Program-made: the position numbers and the translations under genes
The notes under the pieces: generated by a model
Database searches by the model: none
The model's input: the letters and a program-made list of their open reading frames with translations, nothing else
Told to the model about the DNA's origin: nothing
In this document: positions 8,775 to 18,829 of the stretch, one piece after another
Layout: the number at the start of each line of letters is the position of its first letter
Position numbering within the stretch: position 1 is the first letter of the stretch
Source: Methanocorpusculum petauri
GTDB lineage: Archaea; Halobacteriota; Methanomicrobia; Methanomicrobiales; Methanocorpusculaceae
Assembly (NCBI RefSeq): GCF_026891975.1
Contig: NZ_JAPTGB010000015.1
Span: forward strand, 1-58,350
Length of the DNA stretch: 58,350 bases
Reading direction: 5' to 3'

Positions 8775-9305
8775 TTAGTAGTAACCGAATCCCCGCTCAA
8801 TCACACGGGTGTTGTTGTAGGTTTTGGTAAACGACGCCGTGAACGTAATCTGCGGAATCGTGATTGCAAACTCCTGCTCCGGATACCAGTAGGTATTGTC
8901 TCCGTAACTCATTGCAGCATTGGAAACCGAAATGATCGCCTTTTCATTATCCACATACTGGAACACGATCTCCTGCGTCTGACCACTGCTCGGGACCGGA
9001 GGATTGATGATCTTCAGAAGCCGGTTCTTCAGATCCTGTTTGCCGAGAAGGAATACCAGAAATGCAATCCATGGATCAATTGAGTAGTTGATCGTATATA
9101 CCGCATTGACTCCCTCCAGTTTCACGTCCACCGAATCTACCGTAATGTAGCCGTAGTGGTTTGACATATCAGGACTTTGAAACAAAACCAGCCGCTGCAC
9201 AGGTTCCGTTGCTGTCGGCTCCGCTGCCGCCGCAGCGCCTGCCAGTGCCGGCAGAAGAACAAATGCCGCCGCAAGAATGATGGCAATCTCCCGCTGTAGT
9301 TTCAT
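8775..9305 (-). CDS. exported protein of unknown function
   Basis: About 176 residues from the ATG at 9305. A longer frame reaches 9335, but a classic signal peptide (KLQREIAIILAAAFVLLPAL, then an Ala-rich cleavage region) begins at the internal Met. The mature part is beta-rich with no Cys. It reads like a small surface or secreted protein. It sits about 55 bases downstream of the adenine deaminase gene on the same strand, so read-through expression is possible. I do not recognise the family. Confidence 0.65.
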   Translation of the reverse strand: MKLQREIAIILAAAFVLLPALAGAAAAAEPTATEPVQRLVLFQSPDMSNHYGYITVDSVDVKLEGVNAVYTINYSIDPWIAFLVFLLGKQDLKNRLLKIINPPVPSSGQTQEIVFQYVDNEKAIISVSNAAMSYGDNTYWYPEQEFAITIPQITFTASFTKTYNNTRVIERGFGYY

Positions 9306-9359
9306 CGTAATTATCAGTATTGCTGTTCTTCTCAATATCCTTTCCTGTTGGCGGAAATA

Positions 9360-10967
9360 TTAGTGAAACAGAGGGACCGTTTCAAACGTATCCACATCAA
9401 ACAGGCCCCGCGGGGTAATCTTCAGATGCGGAATTACCGTAAGCGACAGGAAGGAAAGATGACCGAAGGTCTGTTTATATGCGCCGGTACGCTTCAGATG
9501 TACGGATAGTGTGTCCAGCTGCTTCAGGAGTACGTCAGCAGGTTCATGCGCCATGAGGCCGCCGATGGGAAGTGAAAGCAGGGTGACATCGTTTCCGGTG
9601 ACGACCGCAAGACCGCCGCCTGCATCGGCAACTGCACGGACAGCGGTGAGAATTTCTTCGTCGGTTCTGCCGGTTGCAATAATGTTGTGGGCATCGTGGG
9701 CAATAGAAGAGGCGACAGCCCCCGTCTGCATCTCAAATCCCTTCACAAGGCCGACGGTAAAACCACCGGCACGGTAACGGTCAACGGAGATGATCTTCTG
9801 CACCCCGTCGGCATCAGGTTTGGCAGGAATATTCTGGGTCACAATTTCGCCGGCGATGACGCCGATGACCCGGGCGATGCCCGTTTCAGGCAGAACAAGA
9901 TCTGTTTTGGTCGGGAATCTGCAGGAGAACGCCGGTACCTGATACGGGGTCTGACCGCCAGATGCAGGGATCTCTTCTGCAGGGACACCGTTTTTATAGA
10001 CCTGTTCTATGGTGAAGGTGTCGGTATCTGCAAGGATGCAGAAGTCGGCAACGCGGCCCGGTGCAATCACGCCGCGATCGGTGAGACCAAAACATTCCGC
10101 AGCAGAAAGGGTTGCCATGCGGAGTGCGAGATTTTCCGGCATGCCCGCTTTGATTGCAACGCGGATGCAGTGATCAATGGAACCTTCGCGAACCAGCGTG
10201 TCAACATGCCTATCGTCTGTGCAGAAGCAACAGCGCGAAACCGTGTTTACATCGACAATGGGAGAAAGAACAGTAACATCCCTTGCAGCCTCCCCTTCCC
10301 GCAGCAGAATATACATGCCGCACCGGAGTTTTTCGCGTGCCTCCTCCGCAGAAGTACATTCATGATCCGTTTTGATACCGTGGGCAATATATCTGCAAAG
10401 ACTAAGTCCGGTCAGACCCGGAGCATGTCCATCCACATGCGAAAACAAGGAAAGTTTTGCAAGAATTTCGGGGTCATCGGCAAGAACCCCCGGAAAGTTC
10501 ATCATTTCACCGAGTCCGAGGACATGGGGATTGTCAACATATTTTGTGAGATCAGCTGCAGTGAGAACTGCACCGCCGACGTCATCCGGAGTTGCAGGGA
10601 CACAGGACGGGACCATAAAGAAAATATCATTTGGTGCGTGCTGCGCATCCTGAATCATGAAATCGATTCCGGCGAGTCCGGCAACATTGGCGATCTCATG
10701 GGGATCGGCGATTGCAGTGGTGACACCGTGCGAAAGAGCAACCCTGCCGAATTCATGCGGTACAAGAAATGTGCTTTCAATATGCAGATGCGTATCGATC
10801 AGTCCCGGAATTACCCGGGCACCGCCAAGATCGGTTAGCCGATCACCGGTGAGGCTGTGGTTCGCACCAATTGCGGCAACAACACCATTTTCCACAGCAA
10901 AAGAAGTAGGCAGCCATTCTCCGGTACATGGGTTGAAGAGAAGGGCATTGTCAAAGATATGGGTCAT
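9360..10967 (-). CDS. ade: adenine deaminase
   Basis: 535 residues. A member of the amidohydrolase superfamily that converts adenine to hypoxanthine and ammonia in purine salvage. Metal ligands are visible in PGLIDTHLHIEST (residues 54-66) and DPHEIANVAG (88-97), and later in FSHVDGHAPGL and HECTSAEEA. The C-terminal domain has the Ade-type SIAHDAHNIIATG. The length fits the family. The start overlaps the stop of the preceding small membrane-protein gene as ATGA, implying translational coupling. Confidence 0.93.
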   Translation of the reverse strand: MTHIFDNALLFNPCTGEWLPTSFAVENGVVAAIGANHSLTGDRLTDLGGARVIPGLIDTHLHIESTFLVPHEFGRVALSHGVTTAIADPHEIANVAGLAGIDFMIQDAQHAPNDIFFMVPSCVPATPDDVGGAVLTAADLTKYVDNPHVLGLGEMMNFPGVLADDPEILAKLSLFSHVDGHAPGLTGLSLCRYIAHGIKTDHECTSAEEAREKLRCGMYILLREGEAARDVTVLSPIVDVNTVSRCCFCTDDRHVDTLVREGSIDHCIRVAIKAGMPENLALRMATLSAAECFGLTDRGVIAPGRVADFCILADTDTFTIEQVYKNGVPAEEIPASGGQTPYQVPAFSCRFPTKTDLVLPETGIARVIGVIAGEIVTQNIPAKPDADGVQKIISVDRYRAGGFTVGLVKGFEMQTGAVASSIAHDAHNIIATGRTDEEILTAVRAVADAGGGLAVVTGNDVTLLSLPIGGLMAHEPADVLLKQLDTLSVHLKRTGAYKQTFGHLSFLSLTVIPHLKITPRGLFDVDTFETVPLFH

Positions 10968-11374
10968 ACTATCTCAAAATTTTTGATGAACGCGGCAAGC
11001 CGTACGGCACCTTCGTTCCTCTCCCGGACATAGAGGCGCACTTTATAGGTTCCTGGCTCAAGATCTATCGGGAATTCGCAGATGTTTCTGCCTGTGGTGA
11101 AAGTTGGCGCATTTGTCAGAAGATCGCCTACCTGTTCTTCGGCGAAGAGGTCATCCACGCGGGATATGGTGCACTGCACCCAGACTTCACGCGGGTCGCC
11201 GTTGTACTGGAATGCGGCAACAAGTTTTCCGTTGATATAGACGGGATCTTCTGCATCGATTGCGGCGGCTCCAACCGTCAGCACAATTGCAAGGACAAGA
11301 GCCGCAATGATTCCTAACAGGATCAGTACCATCCGTTTTATGGTATCCGCCTGCCCTGCTTTCTTATTCATCAT
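10964..11374 (-). CDS. small membrane-anchored protein, unknown function
   Basis: 136 residues. A short basic N-terminus (NKKAGQADTIKR) precedes one hydrophobic segment (residues 15-38). About 95 residues of beta-rich extracytoplasmic sequence follow, without Cys. It resembles the type IV pilin-like or single-anchor surface proteins common in archaea, but no clear pilin cleavage motif is seen. It overlaps ade by four bases and shares one base (TAATG) with the stop of the upstream 59-residue gene. The three genes therefore form a tightly coupled unit. Confidence 0.65.
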   Translation of the reverse strand: MMNKKAGQADTIKRMVLILLGIIAALVLAIVLTVGAAAIDAEDPVYINGKLVAAFQYNGDPREVWVQCTISRVDDLFAEEQVGDLLTNAPTFTTGRNICEFPIDLEPGTYKVRLYVRERNEGAVRLAAFIKNFEIV

Positions 11375-11553
11375 TACTCATCAGCGCGCTCTACGATTAC
11401 ACGGATTTTATCGCCGTTTTTCAGGCCGTGACCTTTGGGGACGTCAATGTTGAACCAGAGATCACCCTGCTGGGACATGAGGCAGTCCTTTGCCCCTTCG
11501 ATATCTGCTACAAATTCTATGGTTTCAACGATTTCGGCAATCTTTTTTCCCAT
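11374..11553 (-). CDS. conserved small protein (59 aa), unknown function
   Basis: 59 residues from the ATG at 11553 (MGKKIAEIVETIEFVADIEG). The frame is open further upstream to 11667, but that extension is low-complexity and overlaps the neighbouring regulator. The minus-strand sequence TTAATAAATAA lies about 20-30 bases before this ATG and looks like a TATA box, so the mRNA may be nearly leaderless. The composition is compact, mixed alpha/beta and acidic at the C-terminus (ERADE). No function is recognised. It is translationally coupled to the membrane protein downstream. Confidence 0.6.
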   Translation of the reverse strand: MGKKIAEIVETIEFVADIEGAKDCLMSQQGDLWFNIDVPKGHGLKNGDKIRVIVERADE

Positions 11554-11606
11554 AGATAAAAATGAGGAGGGATTATTTATTAAGGTAACGCTCGTTTCCT
11601 GCCGGT

Positions 11607-11858
11607 TCAGCTGCTGACCAGTGATCTCAGTTTGACCATCCAGGTGGTGCTGGTGGAGTAGCCCCACTGGATAATTTCAAACTCCATGCATTTTTCCGCA
11701 AGGAGAGCGAGATTTGTTCCAACGGCCCGGGAGGAGATGCCGAGTTCTTTTGCAATGTATTTTGCCTTGAAAAAACGGGTGCCGGATGCAACACCTGCTT
11801 TAAGATAATTGAGAATCCGCTGCTGGGTGGAGTTGTACTGCGGGACCTGAAGCTCCAT
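11607..11858 (-). CDS. winged-helix DNA-binding protein, DUF7123-like (copy 1)
   Basis: About 83 residues from the ATG at 11858. It has one winged-helix fold: TQQRILNYLKAGVASGTRFF, then KAKYIAKELGISSRAVGTNL, then a beta wing ending STSTTWMV. It aligns over its length with the protein at 12038-12292 and resembles the archaeal DUF7123 family. The frame reaches an ATG at 11870, but that codon lies inside the palindrome 11861-11879. In the paralogue the palindrome ends 4 bases before the ATG, which supports 11858 here. It is probably an autoregulated transcription factor. Confidence 0.8.
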   Translation of the reverse strand: MELQVPQYNSTQQRILNYLKAGVASGTRFFKAKYIAKELGISSRAVGTNLALLAEKCMEFEIIQWGYSTSTTWMVKLRSLVSS

Positions 11859-11860
11859 AT

Positions 11861-11879
11861 CACTTACCATTAGTAAGTG
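11861..11879. promoter_or_regulatory. operator palindrome of winged-helix gene 1
   Basis: CACTTAC-CATTA-GTAAGTG is a perfect 7+5+7 inverted repeat, three bases from the ATG at 11858. A TATA-like run (minus-strand TTTATATATTGG) lies about 15 bases further upstream. The palindrome therefore sits at the likely transcription start. The same ACTTAC-N5-GTAAGT core sits at the same place before the paralogous gene. Confidence 0.7.
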
Positions 11880-12037
11880 TTTGATTTTCCAATATATAAA
11901 TATGTATCATTCAATTTGAAACCGGATGATTGAGGTAACGGGAGCAATACTGCAAAGATGGACAATCGCGCAGAATATTCTTTGCTGATAAGAATTACAA
12001 TACGTAAGGGAACAAAAAAGAAAGAGGGGTGAAGTAT

Positions 12038-12292
12038 TTATGCTATTGTTTTGCTCGTTACCATCCAGGTGGTGCTGTTAGAGTAGCTCCAGCGCTGGAT
12101 GTCCAGTTCATCACAGATCTCGGAAAGGATGGCAAGGTTCGTTCCAACCTCTTTGGAGGAGAGCCCAAGATCTTTGGCAATATACTTTGCCTTGAAGAAC
12201 CGGCTTCCTTTTGCCACTCCTGCCTTCAGATACCCAAGGATCCGAGACTGGGTGTCGTTATATCTTTCACGAATTGTTTTAGGTTCGGTCAT
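12038..12292 (-). CDS. winged-helix DNA-binding protein, DUF7123-like (copy 2)
   Basis: 84 residues. Paralogue of the 83-residue protein just downstream. The shared core is QSRILGYLKAGVAKGSRFF, KAKYIAKDLGLSSKEVGTNL, and SNSTTWMV at the wing. The N-terminus differs (TEPKTIRERYNDT). Conservation of the recognition-helix region (LSSKEVGTNLA against ISSRAVGTNLA) agrees with both proteins seeing the same operator, which is present before each gene. The two are tandem on one strand with about 180 bases between them and each has its own promoter. The target genes are unknown. Confidence 0.82.
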   Translation of the reverse strand: MTEPKTIRERYNDTQSRILGYLKAGVAKGSRFFKAKYIAKDLGLSSKEVGTNLAILSEICDELDIQRWSYSNSTTWMVTSKTIA

Positions 12293-12296
12293 AATG

Positions 12297-12334
12297 ACTT
12301 ACCTCATGTAAGTATAGGATGTTTTACATTATAA
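12297..12334 (-). promoter_or_regulatory. promoter and operator of winged-helix gene 2
   Basis: ACTTAC-CTCAT-GTAAGT (12297-12313) is a perfect 6+5+6 inverted repeat ending four bases before the ATG at 12292. The minus-strand TATA-like CTTTATAATG lies at about 12325-12334. The palindrome covers the expected start of transcription, so a bound dimer would block it. Confidence 0.7.
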
Positions 12335-12425
12335 AGGTAGTGCTTGATACACAGGATTTTTCGGGAATCCCGCGGGAACATCAGCAGTTGCGAAAAAAAT
12401 CCACGTAACCAAAGGTATGCGGGAT

Positions 12426-12452
12426 GTCCACAGGTCTTGCGACCTCGTGGAC
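12426..12452. repeat. hairpin element, copy A
   Basis: GTCCAC-AGGTC-TTGC-GACCT-c-GTGGAC forms an 11-bp stem with a single bulge and a tetraloop. It starts about 25 bases after the stop of the DHH gene, which is read from the right. It resembles the first hairpin of the elements near 27.17 kb and 39.47 kb. It could act as the 3' end structure of the DHH mRNA. Confidence 0.5.
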
Positions 12453-12476
12453 AGTTGCAGACAGACCGGACGCGGA

Positions 12477-14321
12477 TTAGAGTGCATCAACCGGGAACGC
12501 GGAGATCTTTTCGATCATTTTGGCGATGACCTCAGCCCGCATACCCTCAACGAATTTGATGCTGCCAACCACAAGATGGCCGCCGCCTGAAATTCCTGCG
12601 CCCGGCATCTCGTCGCGCATGGCACGCACCATCTGCGGGATGTTCATCTTCACACCGCGGGAACGGATCACTGCAAAGTCGGGTCCGAGACCAAGGGTTA
12701 CAACCGGCTGATTCTCGTAGCGCTTGCAGAGAATATCATGAACCTCACCCGACGACTTGCCCGGCGGCGGGAAGGTGAAGCGGTGGGCAAACATCTCAAC
12801 ATCTGCGAGGAAAAGGTTCGCTCCTGACGTAAGCACCTGATCCTTGACATGGGGCATCATGGTGTTCATCTGATCCTCAATTGCTGCGTTTGCCTCAGTC
12901 ACAAGGAGAGTAACCAGCCGGTTGTGACGTTCGGGTGCGTTGTTGAGGTTCAGGATGTCCTTTACGATCTCACGGCCGTCGTTGAACCGGAGCCAGTACT
13001 GCTCGTAGTCCAGTGCAAGCGCCATGTCCTTACACTCATCGCGGGTGTATTTACCTTCGATGAGGGCAAGATACGCGTCAAGTTCGGGTGCCTCACTGCG
13101 GTCTGCAACCCCTGCAACCGAGGGGAAATGAAGAATCCGTGCTTCAACAACCGGGTTGATCAGACGGGCGATCTCGGTTCCAAGCATTCCCGCGGTCACA
13201 CCGAAGTCGCCGCCGACATGGTACGGGTTAACGTGGGCAAGCAGATACTTGTCAATCGTCTCGTCCGGGTGGTGGTGATCGGCAACGACAACATCAAGCT
13301 GATAGACCTCAGTCATCTTGTAGGAGGGCATATCCTCCTCGGTTGAACCGTTGTCCATCAGAAGAATCAGCGGAAGTTTCTGACCAAACCGGACATTGTC
13401 CTTCAACATCATATCAAGGTCGCGGGTCACATCCTCGATCTCATAGAACGGGGCTTTGGAAGGAGATCTGCGGAAGAGGAAGTTGTCCTGATCCGGGTCG
13501 CCGCCGTTGTCACGGATTAACTGCAAAACTGCTGTTTCGACGGAGACAGCAGCACAGATACCGTCCGCATCCGCATGGTGGCGGAGAATGATCGGCTGCT
13601 GGGTTAATACTGCGCGGCGGACAATCTTTGCAAGTTTACGCATCTCAGGCCAGAGTGCGTCAAGTACCGGGCTTTCAATGAGCGGGGTGACTTCGGGCGG
13701 TTCGGCGCGGGACTCAAGAGCTTTGTTGATCCGTGTCCGGACTGCATCGGCCTCGGTTCCTTTGAGGACATGCATGTCGGAAACTTCAATCTGCATCTGA
13801 TTGTTTCTGCGGGTTGCTTCACCAAAGATGCGGACGATGTCGCCAAGGTTGACCTCGGGATAGGACCTGACACCTGCTTCGGTGAAGGCTGCGGCGTCTT
13901 CGACACCGGAGTCGTCACAAACAGTGAAGATGGTGGGTCCTGAGGTCTGTTTGATCTGCACAACATCTGCTTCGATGGTGACATTTCTGCCGATCTTGTT
14001 CTTCAGATCCGAAAGACGGGAGAGTGTGATCTTTTTGGTGACAAGTTGGGTCTCGTAACTTCCTTCGGGAAGCTGTACTTCGCGGAGATCAATGTTTCCG
14101 TTCGGACGAATCTGATTGACCTGCACGAGAATCTGGTCACGCTCTTTTTTATCTGTTTTGACGTTGCTTTTATGCAGCAGTCCTTTTACGCGGTCGTTTA
14201 AGAGAACAAACGTGCCGAATGTTGCAAATCCCTGAACTTTTCCCAGATATACCTGGCCTTCTACGATGTCATCCACTTCACAACCGGGGCCAAGCCGGTA
14301 TACCATATCAATTGTACCCAT
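12477..14321 (-). CDS. archaeal RecJ-like DHH phosphoesterase with S1 and OB domains
   Basis: 614 residues. The N-terminus is an S1 RNA-binding domain (VEGQVYLGKVQGFATFGTFV, residues about 20-70). An OB-fold follows (VTIEADVVQIKQTSGPTIF, about 112-190). Then comes a DHH domain with HHADADGICAA near 249, LLMDNGST near 320 and VVADHHHPD near 347. The C-terminal DHHA1 motif is ISGGGHLVVG near 577. These are the metal ligands of RecJ/GAN-type exonucleases, so the protein probably degrades single-stranded nucleic acid. The S1 domain suggests RNA is a possible substrate. It starts six bases after the PhoU/TrkA_C gene ends and is probably co-transcribed with it. Confidence 0.88.
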   Translation of the reverse strand: MGTIDMVYRLGPGCEVDDIVEGQVYLGKVQGFATFGTFVLLNDRVKGLLHKSNVKTDKKERDQILVQVNQIRPNGNIDLREVQLPEGSYETQLVTKKITLSRLSDLKNKIGRNVTIEADVVQIKQTSGPTIFTVCDDSGVEDAAAFTEAGVRSYPEVNLGDIVRIFGEATRRNNQMQIEVSDMHVLKGTEADAVRTRINKALESRAEPPEVTPLIESPVLDALWPEMRKLAKIVRRAVLTQQPIILRHHADADGICAAVSVETAVLQLIRDNGGDPDQDNFLFRRSPSKAPFYEIEDVTRDLDMMLKDNVRFGQKLPLILLMDNGSTEEDMPSYKMTEVYQLDVVVADHHHPDETIDKYLLAHVNPYHVGGDFGVTAGMLGTEIARLINPVVEARILHFPSVAGVADRSEAPELDAYLALIEGKYTRDECKDMALALDYEQYWLRFNDGREIVKDILNLNNAPERHNRLVTLLVTEANAAIEDQMNTMMPHVKDQVLTSGANLFLADVEMFAHRFTFPPPGKSSGEVHDILCKRYENQPVVTLGLGPDFAVIRSRGVKMNIPQMVRAMRDEMPGAGISGGGHLVVGSIKFVEGMRAEVIAKMIEKISAFPVDAL

Positions 14322-14327
14322 GTAAAT

Positions 14328-15542
14328 TTACTCCGAGTCTTCAAAATCTTCTATTTCATCGGTGTCTGCACCGCAGAGACCATACAGTTTTTCCTCTCCG
14401 TCGCGCCGGCCGCGTGCTACCAGAAGATCTCCCGCATGCAGAACAACGCTGCGTGCGGGACGGTAGGTCCAGCGGTTATCATGTTTGATGGCAAAGATTA
14501 CCATGCCGGTGACGGTCCCCACCTGCGAATCGGTAAGGGATTTTTTGTCCAGCGGGGAGCCGGGACGGACGGTTACCCAGGAGATGATTTCATCCGATTC
14601 CCGGACAATTCTTTTGAGAATCGGCGGAACATCAATCTCACGGAGAATGACGTCTGCGATGGAACTGGCGGCATCGGAGATGGATTCGGCAAACGAGGAC
14701 ATGTAGAGCATGCCGCGAAGGCTTGCCACATCCTCGGTACGTTTTGCTGCTTCCAGCGTCCAGAGATCAAGTCTGAGCCGCATTTCGTCAAGCTCCTCTT
14801 CAAGAGCAACGACTTCGTTGGCGAGGTCCATGTTCTCATGAAGGAGAGCGGTATAGGCGAGGCCGACGGAGAGTTCGCTGATGTTTTTCATCTCGATCAT
14901 GAGGGCCGCCGCCCGATCGAGGTCACTAATAGCAGTAACAGGGCCGTCGTCATCACGCGGGACAGGCTGACCGGCAAGTTCACACAGCGCAGGGAATCCG
15001 TATTCGGGCCCCCGTCCCACCAGTACGTCGCCTGCACGAAGCACGGTGTGTTTGTCAGGATCGTAGATTCTCTGCCGCATGCGGCGTATCATGATGATCC
15101 TGATACCAGTTGCGGACTGGAGCTTGATGTCGCCGAGACGCGCACCATCAAGGGCGCTGCTACTCGAAACAACCGTACGGTGTGTTGCCTCTTCAGCTTC
15201 CGGCAGTGCTTTTCGGAGGTTTGCCGGGAAAGAGACGTGCCGCATGATATTTTTTGCGATGTCTGCGGCCTGATTGGAGATGCGTTCCGAGGCTTCTGCA
15301 AGCTGCAGAAGACCACTCATCGGTTCGGTGTCCTCCAGACGGCGTACGCTCATCATACTGGTGATGCGTGCCTGATATACGAGGTCGTTCATTCGTTCTT
15401 CAAGTTCGATGACTTCGTCTGCGATGGCGTTGCTTTCAAACAACACCGCAGAATAAGCCAGATCAACCATCAGTTCCGAGATGTCCTTCATTTCAATGAG
15501 GACGTCCTTGAGGTTGATGGGTTGATAATCACGATCCATCAT
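14328..15542 (-). CDS. duplicated PhoU-TrkA_C regulatory protein
   Basis: 404 residues, soluble, built from two similar halves. Each half has an antiparallel helical PhoU-like block (LIEMKDISELMVDLAYSAVL near 15; LMIEMKNISELSVGLAYTAL near 215). Each is followed by a TrkA_C (RCK-C) block with the motif VLRAGDVLVGRGPEYG near 170 and VVLHAGDLLVARGRRDG near 375. TrkA_C domains bind ligands and regulate K+ channels or transporters, but no channel gene is adjacent. Start ATGATG; the second Met is equally possible. It is likely co-transcribed with the DHH nuclease downstream. Confidence 0.85.
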   Translation of the reverse strand: MMDRDYQPINLKDVLIEMKDISELMVDLAYSAVLFESNAIADEVIELEERMNDLVYQARITSMMSVRRLEDTEPMSGLLQLAEASERISNQAADIAKNIMRHVSFPANLRKALPEAEEATHRTVVSSSSALDGARLGDIKLQSATGIRIIMIRRMRQRIYDPDKHTVLRAGDVLVGRGPEYGFPALCELAGQPVPRDDDGPVTAISDLDRAAALMIEMKNISELSVGLAYTALLHENMDLANEVVALEEELDEMRLRLDLWTLEAAKRTEDVASLRGMLYMSSFAESISDAASSIADVILREIDVPPILKRIVRESDEIISWVTVRPGSPLDKKSLTDSQVGTVTGMVIFAIKHDNRWTYRPARSVVLHAGDLLVARGRRDGEEKLYGLCGADTDEIEDFEDSE

Positions 15543-15659
15543 GCCTTACTATAATAATGGAGACGTCTGACTACTTAAGTCATAGTTTTCCCGGACGGTG
15601 ATTACCATTCCTGCCGTACAAAACCAGATGTCCCTGCACATATATTTCAAAAAAGAAGG

Positions 15660-17324
15660 TTATTTCATTACAGCACCGGCATTTGCTCCGGCACATCCCC
15701 GTGCATACCGGGCAAGCCAGCCCGAAGTGATTGCAGGCGCAGGCATTATCTGCCGACCTCTCCGTGCGGTGAATTCTTCATCACTAACGAGAGCATTGAT
15801 TTTGCCGTTCGGGATGTCGATGAGAATAGTGTCACCTTCGACAACAAGACCGATCTCCCCTCCTGCCGCAGCCTCCGGGCACACGTGACCGATAGACGCC
15901 CCGCGGCTTGCGCCACTGAACCGTCCGTCCGTAATCAGCGCAACAGACCGGTCAAGACCCATACCGGCAAGGGCCGATGTCGGGTTGAGCATCTCCCGCA
16001 TACCGGGTCCGCCTTTCGGCCCTTCATAACGGATCACAACCACATCGCCGGAAACAATTCGTCCCGCATAAATTGCCGTGATCGCCTCGTCTTCAGAGTC
16101 AAACACGCGGGCAGGGCCGCTGTGAACCAGCATCTCGTCGGCAACAGCGCTGCGTTTGACGACACAGCCTTCCTTTGCAATGTTGCCCCAGAGAACGGCA
16201 ATGCCGCCGGTGGTGCTGTACGGGTTTTCTATCGGTCTGATGACAGCAGGATTTTTGTTGGACGCCCCCGCAAGATTTTCCTGCACGGTCTTTCCGGTTG
16301 CGGTGATAAGGGACGGGTCAATAAATCCTCCCTTTGCAAGCTCGGCGAGAACCGCCGGAATACCGCCCGCCGCATGCAGGTCCTGAATGTGTGCCGGGCC
16401 TGCCGGTGCAAGGTGGCAGAGGTTGGGCGTTTTTGCACTGACGTCTGCAATCGTTGCAAGGTCCAGCGGAACACCTGCTTCGCGGGAGATAGCAAGGAGG
16501 TGCAGGACACTGTTGGTGCTGCATCCGAGAGCCATGTCGCAGGCAAGGGCGTTTTTGATTGCGGCGGGCGTTATGATCTGCCGGGCAGTGATACCTTTTT
16601 GGATAAGGTCCATGATGTGCATACCGGCGTGTTTTGCCAGCTGAATGCGGGCAGCCATGACCGCCGGAATTGTGCCGTTGCCCGGAAGAGCAATACCGAG
16701 GGCTTCTGCCAGGCAGTTCATACTGTTTGCGGTGTACATGCCGGCACAGGAACCGCAGCCGGGACATGCATCCATCTCGATTCGTTTCAGGTCTGCATCG
16801 GTGATTGCATTTACTTTTCGTGCGCCGACCGCTTCAAAAAGTTTTGAGAGACTGATCTCTTCGCCGTTGTCAACGCCTGCAAGCATCGGGCCGCCGCTGC
16901 ATACGATGGCAGGGATGTCAAGACGTGCTGCTGCCATGATCATGCCGGGCACAATTTTATCGCAGTTTGGTACGAGCACAAGACCGTCAAGGCAGTGTGC
17001 CATTGCCATGGTCTCCACACTGTCGGCGATCAGTTCACGGCTCGCAAGCGAGTACTTCATGCCGATATGCCCCATGGCAATACCGTCACAGACACCGATG
17101 GCCGGGATCAGGATCGGGGTACCTCCCGCCATGCGGACACCTGCTTTGACGGCATCGGCAATCTTATCCAGATGGATGTGGCCCGGCACAATCTCGCTAT
17201 GTGCTGAGACAACGCCGATTAAGGGACGCGACAGTTCTTCTTCGGTGTAGCCCATTGCATAGAACAGTGAGCGGTTCGGTGCCCGCTCAACACCGCGTGT
17301 CACCGCGTGGCTTCGGAGTTCCAT
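15660..17324 (-). CDS. ilvD: dihydroxy-acid dehydratase
   Basis: 554 residues, full length. It dehydrates 2,3-dihydroxy-isovalerate and its methylvalerate homologue to the 2-keto acids in valine and isoleucine synthesis. Fe-S and active-site motifs are present: [15 protein letters not shown] near 83, [10 protein letters not shown] near 118, [20 protein letters not shown] near 187, and the C-terminal [20 protein letters not shown] near 470. It is the last gene of ilvBNCD, eight bases after ilvC. Confidence 0.96.
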   Translation of the reverse strand: MELRSHAVTRGVERAPNRSLFYAMGYTEEELSRPLIGVVSAHSEIVPGHIHLDKIADAVKAGVRMAGGTPILIPAIGVCDGIAMGHIGMKYSLASRELIADSVETMAMAHCLDGLVLVPNCDKIVPGMIMAAARLDIPAIVCSGGPMLAGVDNGEEISLSKLFEAVGARKVNAITDADLKRIEMDACPGCGSCAGMYTANSMNCLAEALGIALPGNGTIPAVMAARIQLAKHAGMHIMDLIQKGITARQIITPAAIKNALACDMALGCSTNSVLHLLAISREAGVPLDLATIADVSAKTPNLCHLAPAGPAHIQDLHAAGGIPAVLAELAKGGFIDPSLITATGKTVQENLAGASNKNPAVIRPIENPYSTTGGIAVLWGNIAKEGCVVKRSAVADEMLVHSGPARVFDSEDEAITAIYAGRIVSGDVVVIRYEGPKGGPGMREMLNPTSALAGMGLDRSVALITDGRFSGASRGASIGHVCPEAAAGGEIGLVVEGDTILIDIPNGKINALVSDEEFTARRGRQIMPAPAITSGWLARYARGCAGANAGAVMK

Positions 17325-17331
17325 GGTATCC

Positions 17332-18826
<1,495 letters not shown>

Positions 18827-18829
18827 GGT

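Noticed and set aside
9687-10838. 383-codon plus-strand frame opposite adenine deaminase
   Set aside because: It is a shadow of ade, which carries complete amidohydrolase motifs. The plus-strand translation is rich in Arg/Asn/Cys without domain structure.
12344-12529. short plus-strand frame over the end of the DHH gene
   Set aside because: Arg-rich shadow text without motifs; it overlaps the conserved C-terminus of the DHH protein.
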